Below are positions 1 through 10,379 of a stretch of DNA of 64,000 bases, piece by piece. The notes beneath the pieces were generated by a model. That model searched no databases. It was not told the origin of the DNA and worked only from the letters and a program-made list of their open reading frames with translations. A program made the position numbers and the translations under genes. The stretch's first letter is position 1. The number at the start of each line of letters is the position of its first letter. Source of the stretch: Bos javanicus (lineage: Eukaryota; Chordata; Mammalia; Artiodactyla; Bovidae); the NCBI RefSeq assembly GCF_032452875.1, contig NC_083878.1, forward strand, positions 41,559,378-41,623,377, written 5' to 3'.

Positions 1-670
1 TTTGAAATGTACAAAAATATGCACAGCAACCCTGACGTTCAAGATTCTGAAACTTCGCAAACCACACTAAAAACAGTGTCTTGCCTTAATCTGTTTTCCC
101 TTGATACAGTTGAAGTCAACTCTCTTGTGCCATTGTTTTGAATCCTTTCCTTACATGTAGTCATTCTCTTTAAAAAATTTTATTACTGTAGATTTCTAGA
201 AATAGGAGTTAGTACTGTTTTCCTTTTTGAATCAGAAGTAGGTAAACACCAGTAAAGCTGAGTGTGGAGTGTGATTTAGTGGAGGTTAACATAGTGCAGA
301 GGGTATTTTGCAATAAAATTTTAAATTAGGGGGACGATATTTACTGCCTGTCGTGTGTGTGGCTTATGAACTATAGGTTTGATATTTGGCAGAATGTGTA
401 AGAACTGATAATTAGGTATGTGTGTGTAGGTAGTGACATTTGTTTAAAACAAAGTACTGTAAAACTGAATTCATTTATGCCTCTTACTTTGTTCAGCCTC
501 TCATAGACAAGTAATAAAATATACCAATAATATCTCACTTTACAATAAGCTTTAATTATACAGACACCTGATAAAATGCAGATGAGCTATCTGTTCAAGA
601 GCTGTGTGGTTTCTAATAAATAGAATTGGTAGTGTGTGTGTGTGTTCATGTGTGTGTGTGTGTGTGTGTA

Positions 671-703
<33 letters not shown>

Positions 704-2074
704 CAAACAGAGATGGGGAATTATACATAGTAGTACTGGGATTTTTGAAGTTGAGTATTTTAAATTTGTAAAATTTTCTTGGCTGTGGTTATATTTAACA
801 AATTAGAAAAGATTCTCACATAATTTGTCTTTATTTATTGTGCCAAAATACTAAAAGAAGTAATGACACATAAAGTAAGATCATTTGATGAATGCATGTT
901 ACTTTTTTATATTGCCATTTGAAAGAATTAGGTTTTTCTTTGTGTTTTGCAAAATAATATGAATATAAATGCTAGAAGCATGACTGAAGAACCATTTTTA
1001 AGAAATCCCAAATGATGTAGAGCATTTAGGAACCTTGGTCACTTTTCTTCCTGTGAGCGAAATCTGACTGCTGACAAATTGTGTCAGAAATTCTAAACCA
1101 GATCAAATGGATGTTCTTTCCAGGTTAAAAGAAATCCAGAGAAGGCCTGAACCAAGGCTCTTTATGGTGGAGGTTACTGTTAGAGCAGCTCTGCTAATTT
1201 CTGGTTTGTTTTTTGTTTCTTTATTTCTGCTGTATCCCTCAGCAGAAGTTCATTGCAATAAACTTGGATACTAAATGAGGCTTTATTAATTAGGGATGGG
1301 CAGAAAACCAGCTGTGACATAGTGACCCCGGGTGGGAAGCCAAACCAGAGTAATTAAGACATAACATGGTAATGGGAACAAATAATGAATACACTTAGTG
1401 ACCTGATGCCGAGCAGTGCCCCCTCTCCAGGCCTGCGTTTTTTTCTTTTACTATTTTTTTCCCCTTTTAAACTGATAAACTCCTGGAATAGATTTCTTAT
1501 TATACTTTAATACAGATGATGTCCAAAGAAGAGACAGTCAAAAAAAATAGGAGGAAAATATGGAGAAACCGTGAGGTTTAAAGGCTACTAGGTGATTCTA
1601 TATCTGTTGTTAGTGATCAGAGATTGGTGTTCCTTTATTCTTTGTCACACAGCATTTCTCTTACAAGGACAAAGCAAAAATGGAATAATATCCTGGATGA
1701 AGTATGCATCTCTCCTCACCCACTGATGATCTGCTGTATCTGCTGGGTTTATTCCTAGCATGCTCACTCCTCTCTGTGCTGAGGAAAAAAAGAATTTGGA
1801 AGAAACCTACATGGCCCCCAAGCTCTCAGAAGGTGAGGAAGTTTCTTGTGGTCCTCTGTGCCAAGCTCTGGATACCCAGGAAGGAGACTGTGATAAGGCC
1901 TTCATCATGGAGTCCACATCAGAAATTTGTAGACACAGAAGGACAAAGCACTTACTAAGGAGCATGCTCGCTGTTTTGAAATGGTTCACAAAGTTTCCAG
2001 GTGGATAAAAACCTGACCCAGTAAACCACACTTTCTAATGCGTTTTGGCACAAGGCTAATTGTGCCAGGAGACG
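1..2074. other. Unassigned AT-rich interval
   Basis: No gene or clear interspersed repeat is recognised apart from the dinucleotide tract at 632-702. Two overlapping frames on the plus strand between 1704 and 2008 (84 and 82 codons) lie in non-repetitive sequence but resemble no family I know, and a third frame overlaps on the minus strand. They are treated as chance frames. Confidence 0.5.
632..702. repeat. (TG)n followed by (GA)n microsatellite
   Basis: About 55 bases of TG dinucleotides with a few interruptions run directly into about 17 bases of GA. It is probably length-polymorphic. Confidence 0.95.
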
Positions 2075-2331
2075 GTTTCATTTTCAGTGTGTACATCTCA
2101 ATCCCAAGCACCCTAACTCCTGCTTCCTCCCTTTCTTCCCTCCTGGTGGCCATAAGTTTTGTTCTCTAAAATCTGTAAATTTGTTTCTGTTTTGTAAACC
2201 AGTTCATTTGTATCATTTCTTTTTAGGTTCTGCATGTAAGTGCTATCATAAGGTTTTTCTCATTGTCTGACTTACTTCACTCAGTATGTATACACTGCTA
2301 TATTAAAAGTGGATAATCAACAAGGACCTAC

Positions 2332-2450
2332 TGGCTTCCCTAATAGCTCAGTTGGGAAAGCATCTGCCTGCAGTGCAGGAGAACTGGTTTGATTCCTGGA
2401 TCGGGAAGATCCCCTGGAGAAACGATAGGCTACCCACTCTAGTATTCTTG
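2332..2450 (+). mobile_element. Bov-tA SINE, 3' truncated
   Basis: A tRNA-like head (ggcttccctaatagctcag) is followed by the first part of the BovA unit, ending abruptly at tattcttg. It sits inside the L1 3' end and is followed by a nested inverted BOV-A unit. Confidence 0.9.
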
Positions 2451-2577
2451 CTGCTGCTGCTGCTAAGTCGCTTCAGTCGTGTCCGACTCTGTGCGACCCC
2501 ATAGACGGCAGCCCGCCAGGCTCACCCATCCCTGGGATTCTCCAGGCAAGAACACCGGAGTGGGTTGCCATTTCCTT
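2451..2577 (-). mobile_element. BOV-A monomer nested in a SINE cluster
   Basis: It begins with CTG repeats, the complement of the (GCA)n tail, and continues through one BovA unit in antisense. It is flanked by a perfect 14-base duplication, ctctagtattcttg, at 2437-2450 and 2578-2591. It is therefore younger than the Bov-tA pair around it. Confidence 0.92.
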
Positions 2578-2591
2578 CTCTAGTATTCTTG

Positions 2592-2783
2592 GGCTTCCCT
2601 TATGGCTCAGCTGGTAAAGAATCTGCCTGCAATGTGGGAGACCTGCGTTCAACCTGGATTGAGAAGATCCCCTGGACAAGGGAAAGGCTACCCAGTCTGG
2701 TATTCTGGCCTGGAGAATTCCATAGACTGTATAGTCCATGGATTCACAGAGAGTCAGACAGGACTGAGTGACTTTCACTTTCA
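2592..2783 (+). mobile_element. Bov-tA SINE
   Basis: This is a complete tRNA-Glu-like head plus BovA unit, ending in the usual gactgagtgactttcac motif. It abuts the 14-base duplication of the preceding nested element. L1 3'-UTR sequence resumes immediately downstream. Confidence 0.93.
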
Positions 2784-2966
2784 CCATATAGCACAGGTAG
2801 CTCTGATCTATATTATATAGTATGAATGGGAAAAGAATTTGAAAAATAATAGATCCATGTATGTATATTACTGAATCACTTTGCTGTAGACCTGAAACTC
2901 TCACCACTCCAATATACACTCCAATATAAAATAAAGAGGTAAAATAAATGAAGAGTTTAATTTTCA

Positions 2967-4020
2967 ACATTTTAGAAACTTTGTAAGTGCTGTGACTGTT
3001 GAATCTTTTTAGAAATACTTGCTGTCTTGTGAAAATTTAATTGTTTGGCACCTTTGCAGATCTTGAAGTTATGTAGGATCCTTACGTGTATAATTCCAAA
3101 TCTGACACAGAGTAGGTGCTCAATGTAAGCTGATTAAGTAATTATATGTCTAAGCATGTAATGTGGTGAATCAAGGCAATTATCCCAATAAAGGAGTCAA
3201 ATAAAATACAAAACAAATGTACCAACAAAATTAAACACACCATTAACATTGCTCTAATAGAAGTTAAGACATCTTGCTTTTTATTTTCTTGACTTTTAAG
3301 GCTAGTTTACTTCAGTTTACCATTTGTTCATGTGTATCAACTTAGCCAAAATATTTATGATACCTGATCCCACCTAAGAGATTTTCTTGTCCCAACTTAA
3401 AATCATTTGTACTTCAGTTCATTCTTTAGTTGAAACAAATCTTCACCCAGTTTCTCAGATAATAAAAGATTACTAAATAAGATCTAGCCTAATTAACAGG
3501 AAAATGAGTTATGAATATGTCAATTACAGCTCTCCAAAGTTATCCATTAGTACCACTTTGAGTGTAAAGGCTTCTCTTTTTTTTTTCCTATAAAAATTGC
3601 CTACCAGTTGTAAGAGACCCATAGATAGTATTCTTGATAATGTATTCTTGTGTCATGAAAGCACTGGCATTTCTTCTGCCTTCTGTGAATCATGTCATAG
3701 CTGGCACATGAATTAATCAATAGAAACATTCTGTACCTATTAACAGTTTACTCTGGGGACATAAAAGTCCTGGGAAAAGTAAAAAAGAATTGTCCCCATT
3801 TGATTTGAAAGTAGCTCTGCTTGGTTCCTATCACACTGAACAAAGAAGATATATTGCAAAATCACTGCTTTAAATGATTAATTTTTTTAAATGAGATGTG
3901 TTTGAATAAACAAATAATAAAATAGTGGCAATAGACTCTCAGGTTTTCTTCTGCCTGACCTACAGTATTTTGTTTCAGTATGGTATTCAAACGAATGACT
4001 TTAGGAAAGTCCTAAGAGTT
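2967..4020. other. Unassigned AT-rich interval
   Basis: No coding region is seen. A short stretch at about 3095-3140 (gagtaggtgctcaatg) looks like the 3' end of an L2 or MIR element, with low confidence. The remainder is AT-rich and unrecognised. Confidence 0.4.
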
Positions 4021-4034
4021 TTCTCTATATTATT

Positions 4035-4160
4035 CAGTTCATTTCAGTCACTCAGTTGTGTCCGACTCTTTGTGACCCTATGGACTGCAGCACGCCAGGC
4101 TTCCCTGTCCATCACCAACCCCTGGAACCTACTCAAACTCATGTCCAGCGCATTGGTGAT
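4035..4160 (-). mobile_element. BovB 3'-end fragment, part of a chimeric insertion
   Basis: Antisense BovB 3' terminus, starting with the tail repeat cagttcatttcagtcactc and running about 125 bases inward. It joins directly to a headless Bov-tA on the opposite strand. One pair of 10-base duplications (ctatattatt at 4025-4034 and 4329-4338) encloses both pieces, suggesting a single integration event. Confidence 0.8.
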
Positions 4161-4328
4161 TATGGCTCAGCTGGTAAAGAATCTGCCTACAATGCGGGAT
4201 ACCTGGGTTCAGTCCCTGGGTTGGGAAGATCCCCTGGAGAAGAGAAAGGCTACTCACTCCAGTATCCTGGCCTAGAGAATTCCATGGACTGTATAGTTCA
4301 CAGGAGTCAGACATGACTGAGCAACTTT
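4161..4328 (+). mobile_element. Bov-tA SINE, 5' truncated, part of a chimeric insertion
   Basis: It starts inside the tRNA-like head at atggctcagctgg and continues to the 3' end gactgagcaactttc. Its right flank shares the 10-base duplication whose partner lies left of the adjoining BovB fragment. The right copy extends two bases into the mariner terminal repeat, so the insertion postdates the mariner. Confidence 0.85.
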
Positions 4329-4358
4329 CTATATTATTAGGTTGGTACAAACGTAATT

Positions 4359-4907
4359 TCTATTGATGGGCAAGGCTGTGTTCCCCCCCTGTTGCTTGAC
4401 CCGAGGCCAAACTGTGGTGGAGGTAACGAAAATAATGGCCATCTCCTTCAAAAGGTCCCATGCACACACTTTTCTAGTAATCATGTAAGGATATGAGAAT
4501 TGGACGATAAAGAAAGCTGAGTGTGGAAGAATTGATGCTTTTGAACTGTGGTGTTGGAGAAGACTCTTGAGAGTCCCTTGGACAGCAAGGAGATCCAACC
4601 AGTCCATCCTAAAAGGAAATCAGTCCTGAATATTCATTGGAAAGACTGATGCTGAAGCTGAAACTCCAATACTTTGGCCACCTGAGGTGAAGAACCAACT
4701 CATTGGAAAAGACCCTGATGCTGAGAAAGATTGAAGGCAGGAGGAGAAGGGGATGGCATAGGAGGAGATGGTTGGGTGGCATCACTGAAGCGATGGACAT
4801 GAGTTTGAGTAAGCTCTGGGAGTTGGTGATTGACAGGGAAGCCTGGCGTGCTGCAGTCCATGGGGTTGCAAAGAGTCAGACATGACTGAGTGACTGAACT
4901 GAACTGA
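4359..4907 (+). mobile_element. BovB insertion with inverted 5' segment
   Basis: Bases 4359-4470 match the BovB 5' region in antisense (the block around gaggccaaactgtggtgg). Bases 4471-4907 match the BovB 3' end in sense, finishing in gactgaactgaactgaa. Similar mariner sequence, aaacgtaatt and caatgtaatt, flanks the unit as an imperfect target duplication. It is a retroelement inserted just inside the mariner terminal repeat, with the middle of BovB missing. The BovB-derived composite SINE ART2A is an alternative source. Confidence 0.75.
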
Positions 4908-4963
4908 ACAATGTAATTGCAGCTTCAGACATGAATTTTAAATCATTATAACTAGGCTCGACA

Positions 4964-5167
4964 CTGCTGCTGCTGCTGCTGCTGCTAAGTCACTTCAGTC
5001 ATGTCCGACTCTGTGCGACCCCATAGACGGCAGCCCACCAGGCTCCCTGGTCCCTGGGATTCTCCAGGCAAGAACAGTGGAGTGAGTTGCCATTTCCTTC
5101 TCCAATGCATGAAAGTGAAAAGTGAAAGTGAAGTCGCTCAGTCATGTCTGACTCTTCGCGACCCCAT
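4964..5167 (-). mobile_element. BOV-A2 SINE, 5' truncated
   Basis: It starts with a (CTG)n tract of about 22 bases, complementary to the BOV-A2 tail. One BovA unit, the gaaagtgaaaagtgaaag linker and the start of the second unit follow in antisense. It is inserted in the 3' UTR region of the mariner; transposase homology begins right after it. Confidence 0.93.
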
Positions 5168-6134
5168 CTTTATTAATCAAATAGGAACAATTACAATCAA
5201 CACATTTTGCCAACAAGAAATAATTTTTTTTTTCTATAGCATAAAAATCCATGCTTTGGGAATTCAATGAACTCTTGGAAAGCATTTTCTGCCTCTTGCT
5301 GGTTGTGGAAAAGTTTTCCATACAAGAAGTTGTCAAGATACTTGAAGAAGTGGTAGTTGGTTGGCAAAAGGTCAGGTGAATATGGTGGATGAGGAAACAT
5401 TTTGTAGCCCAAATCATTCAACTTTTGGTCAGGCATTGTCGTGGGGTAGAACTGGGCCCTTTCTGTTGACCAATACCAGCTGCAGGCATTGCAATATGGG
5501 GGGCATCTCATCAATTTGCTGAGCATACTTCTCAGATGTAATGGTTTCACTGGGATTCAGAAAGCTGTAGTGGATCAGATGGGCAGCAGACCACCAGTGA
5601 CCATGACTTTTTTGGTGCACATTTGGCTTTGGGAAGTGCCTTGGGGCTTCTTCTCAGTCCAACCACTGAGCTGGTCATCACTGGTTGTTGTATAAAATCC
5701 ACTTTTCGTCCCATGTCACAATCTGATCATGAAATGATTCATTGTTGTTGCATAGAATAAGAGAAGACAACACTTCAAAACAATTTTTTTGATTTCCAGT
5801 CAGCTCATGAGGCACCCACTTATCTAGCTTTCTAACCTTTCCAATTTGCTTCAAATGCCGAACGACTGTAAGATGGTTAACATTGAGTTCTTCAGCAACT
5901 TCTTAAGTAATTGTAAGAGGATCGGCTTCAATAATCCTTTCCATTGGTCCTTATCAACTTCTGATGGCTGGCCACTACACCCCTCAACCTCAAGTGTCTC
6001 ATCTCCTTTGCAAGACTTCTTGAACCACCACTGCACTGTATGTTCGTTAGCAGTTCTTGGCCAAATATGTTGTTGATGTTGTGAGTTGTCTCCGCTGCTT
6101 TACAACCCATTTTGAACTCAAATAAGAAAATCAC
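5168..6134 (-). pseudogene. Mariner transposase pseudogene (Hsmar1/SETMAR-like)
   Basis: Read on the minus strand, the N-terminus (IFLFEFKMGCKAAETT, about 6134-6085) and the helix-turn-helix region (WWFKKSCKGDETLE, about 6035-5990) are recognisable. The WVPHEL linker motif lies near 5800. The DD34D catalytic core follows: the first Asp is in VTWDEK (codon 5710-5708), the second in PHDNA (5440-5438), and the third position in SPDLLPTNYHFF is Asn (5358-5356). Human SETMAR carries the same Asp-to-Asn change. A stop follows PHDNA at 5431-5429. The gap to the third residue is about seven codons short, so about 20 bases and the frame were lost. There are further frame breaks towards the N-terminus. 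It cannot encode an active transposase. Confidence 0.93.
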
Positions 6135-6344
6135 TCAAATTTGCATTTGGTCTAACATCATTTCTGTAATCTAAAATAAACATGAAATAGATAGCAAGTA
6201 ATAAGTCATAGCAGAAAAGCATAAAGCGAGAAATGCACGTTAAAATGATGTATAACATAACCACATTTATTTAAGAATGTATTCCAATACCAAATGGCAG
6301 ATTTCAACAATGAAAAACGTATTTACTTTTGCACCAACCTAATA

Positions 6345-8097
6345 GTAACCCTGACTTGCCCTTATTACTCACATAATATACAAAAAGAAGGACCTACCTC
6401 TTAAAAAAGTATTTGCATCTTTCTTCTTTAATGATCAGGGTAAACATGAATTCTTCCAGAAAGAAAGGTCTATGGTTTTGACTGGTAGGGAATGGCTGTG
6501 GAAAGTTTGCTTCTATTTAACCAAACATAATTTCTTAGCCAACCTGAAAACAAATGCTTTATGATTTTTTTCCTCTAAATCATTTAATTCATTCTGTTTG
6601 GGAGAGTTTTATTTAAAAGTCAAGCTCAGGAAATTCAGAGCTTTGAAGATAAATAGTTTCCATTTCCTTTGAGTAAGTTTAGAAAGTTTTTCTGGTTTTA
6701 AAATGAAGGTAAGAAGGGAAAAGCTCCCCACCAACAGGAAAGAAGTCCTTGGGCTAAATCAGTATCCATCCATTGCTTACCTGAAAACATAATGAAATAC
6801 CGAAATTTATAAAGACAAAGGTACAATTTCCCCATCAGCCCACCGTTAACATTGCAAAGGACCTGTGCATTAAGCACATAGAGATTGTACCCTAGGGCAG
6901 GTTGCAGGTAACTTGGAATAAAAGTAGTTGCTTCTGTGGTCTCAGAAGATGGGCAAGTGCTCTTTTCTTCGGAAGATACTAATACTGATGCAGTAAGCAT
7001 TTCCAGAGATGCTTTCCCAGAGTGGAGTCCTTTGCTTTATCCCCATTCTCCTGCCTTTTCTTTGTGCATGAAAAGAAGAGAACTGATGGTATAAAAAATA
7101 GTGGATGGAAGATGGACAGAATCAGAAAAAAAAAAAAGGGAAGTTTAGAGATAGACCCAGAAAAACATTCTCTTTCCTGACAAGTGCCTTATGGAGACTG
7201 AGGGGAGAATAATTCCTGGAAGTCTTGTTTATGAACTTGTGTGCCTCTCATTGACCCTTTTCTGTATTTTTCAGCTTCTCTAAAAATTTTAAATTATCAA
7301 TTAAGTCAAAGTTTTCATTTTTTAAAGGTAAATGGTCTTTCAAGGCATTCCCTTTAACCCATGTTTATGAGTAATATAGCTGGAAAGAAACTTAAAGATG
7401 ACTTAACACAATATCTTCAAAGGATGTAGAAAGGAATCAATTATCTTGACTTCGAGTTTTGAGCATTTTCATCTATCATCTAGCTACCTGTCTACTTACA
7501 CATACAGATTTATATACACACATATGTAATTTTCTTGTGTGTATGTGTGAAAGTTGTAAGAACTGTAATGTACACCAAACTCCTTATCCTCAGTAATCCC
7601 TCACAAAGACAATAGTGTGCAGACGGTGAGTATTGTATTTGCTTCAGTCTAGAGCCACAGCCTATCCTTCTCCACCCAGCTCTGTTCTCAATAAACTCCT
7701 TCAACTTCTCATTTGCAATGGGGTTCTGGCAATAGACGCATGGGCAGCACATCTGTAGGACGGGAGGAAAATGAGGTAAAGCCCTTATTCCCTGACTCTC
7801 TTCTTACCAGGTCCAATGGCTCCCACTATGGTATACAACGATTCACCTAATCATTCTTTTAATAAGTAGATATCAAAGCTCAATTTGTTCCAGATGCTAG
7901 AAGCATGACTGAGACCAAAGGTGTGAGATCTCTGCTCACACAGAATTCATTTAAAAAGTGGCTGTTTCCATTGTTTTTATTTTTAATCCAGAAATATTTC
8001 TTGAAGGGTTTTGTGATCCATCTTTTAGTGAAAGAGGCTTTTTCTTTTTTTAATAATTAGAAAAAGTGTCAAAAACAATCATTGTAAATGAAGCTAG
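6345..8097. other. Unassigned interval
   Basis: There is no BovB-family insertion and no recognisable exon. A short stretch around 7850-7910 vaguely resembles an L2 3' end. Frames of 60-100 codons on the minus strand (6698-7000, 7510-7752) have no recognisable family and are not called. Confidence 0.4.
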
Positions 8098-8108
8098 TAA
8101 TTTGATAT

Positions 8109-8321
8109 GTGTGTGTGCATGCTAAGTCACTTCAGTCACGTCTGACTCTTTGTGACCCCATGGACTGTAGTCCACCAGGCTCCTCTGTCCGTGGGATTAT
8201 CTAGGCAAGAATACTGGAGTGGGTTGCCGTGCCCTCCTCCAGGGAATCTTCCTGACCTGGGAATCGAACCAGCATCTCTTACGACTCCTGCATTTACCAC
8301 TAGCGCCACCTGGGAAGTCCA
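8109..8321 (-). mobile_element. Bov-tA SINE
   Basis: A complete antisense Bov-tA: BovA unit, then the tRNA-like head ending in gccacctgggaagtcc. It is flanked by a perfect 11-base duplication, taatttgatat, at 8098-8108 and 8322-8332. A short TG tract forms the tail side. Confidence 0.96.
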
Positions 8322-8332
8322 TAATTTGATAT

Positions 8333-9630
8333 ATTCATGGCAAATAGGTTGTATAAACCAGGAAAATTGTTAAGTAAAAGAGATAACGTAAAAGAATTTT
8401 AGTTACTATTCTATGGGTATTTGGGTCATAGTGATGCCAAGTGAATTAATGAAATATTAAATATAGGCATGTAAGTGAAGACACTCTATTTCTTGTCATA
8501 CTCTAAACTGTGCAGAGAGTACATGTGTAAAGTAGGCTGTAAAATGATTAAAACCTGCAGATGATCTTTGTTTAACACTTTCAGGTTGTTTTGATATAGG
8601 AAAGAAATTTCTTATTCATCGAGAAACTTCTTTGAGTTATAGATTTGACAATGAAGACTGACTATACATAGTGATAAAACATCTGCTCCAGTCTAGTTGG
8701 ATGCTCAGTCAATTTTGGGAAGAAATCAGTCAAGCCTGTTGCTTGGTGGCATGTAGACAAAACTACCAAGTGATCGACTGAGTTTTTCACTTTTCAATGG
8801 GTTGTTTGGCACCGTGTAGACCCAGCCTATGATTATACTGCCATCTGTATTCTTTCTTACATCAGGCTTATTTCAGCCACAACTTATACATGCTGTTTTG
8901 AGAAGAACTCGTCAATATTTTGGTTTGTCTTTAGCTATAAGAGTGCCGTAGACAGTCTTGCGTGAACTTGGCTCTGCCTTGCTAATTCTCTGTCAGTTCT
9001 GGCAGCTATAGGAATTTAAGTTCATGATGGAGATATTTGGATTCCCCTCAAAATAAAAATATGTAAAATAAAATCTTAAAATAAGCTGCTTTTCTTTGAC
9101 AAAAATACCCAAATTCCTAGAAATGGTCTGCCATGGTCTATATATATAATATATATTATATATATAATATATATAATTTTAATGTAAAAACAATACAAAC
9201 AGAATAGTTAACAATTTTGAAGTTAACAATTGCTCATGTTATCATAGCTTCCAAACTGGATGAAGCAATTGAAGATATCATCCCTTTCCAATTTCAACTG
9301 TACATAAATGCTTTTTAAATTAAACTAGTGATGGTGGTAGGAATGTTCACTCAAAATTGGAAAATGAATTAAAATATCACACATATTTATCTGTCATAGT
9401 GCTATCACGTCTTATAATGTTACAGCCACTATAGGGACCAGTTATTTCTTCTAAGGAGATAAGCTGACAAAAAGAAAGTTTGAGCTTTGGTGGGAAATGA
9501 ATCATCAAAGAGTTTCTGCATAATGATAAAATTGTTCTCTAGTTTCAACAGTCAGAGTGATATTGAAACATGTTCCTATATAAATATACCTGACTCAAAA
9601 TCCCATTTTTTATTTGTTTCTTTCGTTAGT
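8333..9630. other. Unassigned interval
   Basis: AT-rich sequence with the self-complementary TA tract at 9139-9176. Nothing else is recognised. Confidence 0.4.
9139..9176. repeat. (TA)n palindromic tract
   Basis: Thirty-eight bases of TA dinucleotides with regular aa and tt interruptions. Most of the tract is self-complementary and could form a hairpin. Confidence 0.9.
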
Positions 9631-9637
9631 TAAAGTT

Positions 9638-9917
9638 GCTGCTGCTGCTGCTGCTAAATCGCTTCAGTCGTGTCCGACTCTGTATGACCCCATGGACGGC
9701 AGCCCACCAGGCTCCCCGTCCCTGGGATTCTCCAGGCAAGAACACTGGAGTGGGTTGCCATTTCCTTCTCCAATGCATGAAAGTGAAAAGTGAAAGTAAA
9801 GTTGCTCAGTCGTGTCCAACTCTTAGTGACCCCATGGACTGCAGCCTACCAGGCTCCTCTGTCCATGGGATTTTCCAGGCAAGAGTACTGGAGTGGGGTG
9901 CCATTGCCTTCTCTGGG
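9638..9917 (-). mobile_element. BOV-A2 SINE, full length
   Basis: A (CTG)n tail complement, two BovA units and the linker are all present in antisense. It is flanked by the 7-base duplication taaagtt at 9631-9637 and 9918-9924. Confidence 0.95.
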
Positions 9918-10138
9918 TAAAGTTAGGGGAAGTGATATCAGAGAAAAGGAGGAGGAAATATGTGTTCTTTATTCAGCCAAGGGATAAAACAGGCAGATTA
10001 AGGTTTTGTGGGCCCTAAAATGTATACAATTGGGTGACCCTTTTCAAAAATACGTAAAATTACAAATAAAAAATTAAGTTTAAAGGTTGATGTTATTTAA
10101 CTTATAGGAATATAATGTAATTTAGTTTAATTAGTGTA

Positions 10139-10335
10139 GTGTTAGTCACTCAGTCTTGTCCAATTCTCTGCGATCCCATGGACTGCAGCCCACCAGGCTC
10201 CTCTGTCCATGGAGTTCCCCAGGCAAGAATACTGGAGTGGGTTACCATGCCCTCCTCCAGGGAATCTTCCCGATCCAGGGATCAAACCTGTGTCTCCTGC
10301 ACTGCAAGCAGATTCTTTACCATCTGAGCTACAGC
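10139..10335 (-). mobile_element. Bov-tA SINE
   Basis: Antisense Bov-tA ending in the head motif taccatctgagctacag. Similar sequence (ttagtttaatta) occurs at 10122 and 10364. The right copy is separated from the SINE by about 28 extra bases rich in ccctaaggg-type sequence. Confidence 0.93.
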
Positions 10336-10379
10336 CCTTAGGTAGGCCCTAAGGGTAAAGCCCTTAGTTTAATTAATGT

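Larger units (their letters stand above)
2087..2954 (+). mobile_element. L1 3' end with inverted 5' segment, split by SINEs
   Basis: From 2087 to about 2288 the sequence is L1 3'-region in antisense, recognisable from the pyrimidine-rich block and the gtctgacttacttcactcag stretch. From about 2305 it is L1 3'-UTR in sense orientation (aatcaacaaggacctactg). The sense part is interrupted by SINEs at 2332-2783 and resumes to an AT-rich tail near 2954. A 12-base duplication with one mismatch flanks the whole unit (gtttcattttca at 2075-2086, gtttaattttca at 2955-2966). This matches a single 5'-inverted, 5'-truncated L1 insertion. Confidence 0.75.
4337..6342 (-). mobile_element. Hsmar1-like mariner DNA transposon
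   Basis: The left end ttaggttggtacaaacgta and the right end ttgcaccaacctaa are inverted terminal repeats of the Hsmar1 type. Both ends are flanked by TA (4335-4336 and 6343-6344), the expected target duplication. The interior holds a decayed transposase on the minus strand, so the left end is the element's 3' end. A BovB at 4359-4907 and a BOV-A2 at 4964-5167 were inserted later. Without these the element would be about 1.25 kb, the normal mariner length. It is inactive. Confidence 0.93.

Noticed and set aside
1704..2031. Overlapping frames on both strands that might be an exon
   Set aside because: Frames overlap on both strands, there is no family resemblance, and no convincing acceptor-donor pair was found.
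2592..2665. tRNA-like sequences at the heads of Bov-tA SINEs
   Set aside because: These are the tRNA-derived parts of SINEs found in many copies here, not tRNA genes.
5489..5695. Plus-strand frames opposite the mariner transposase
   Set aside because: They are shadows of the minus-strand transposase remnant, whose motifs are clear in the other orientation.
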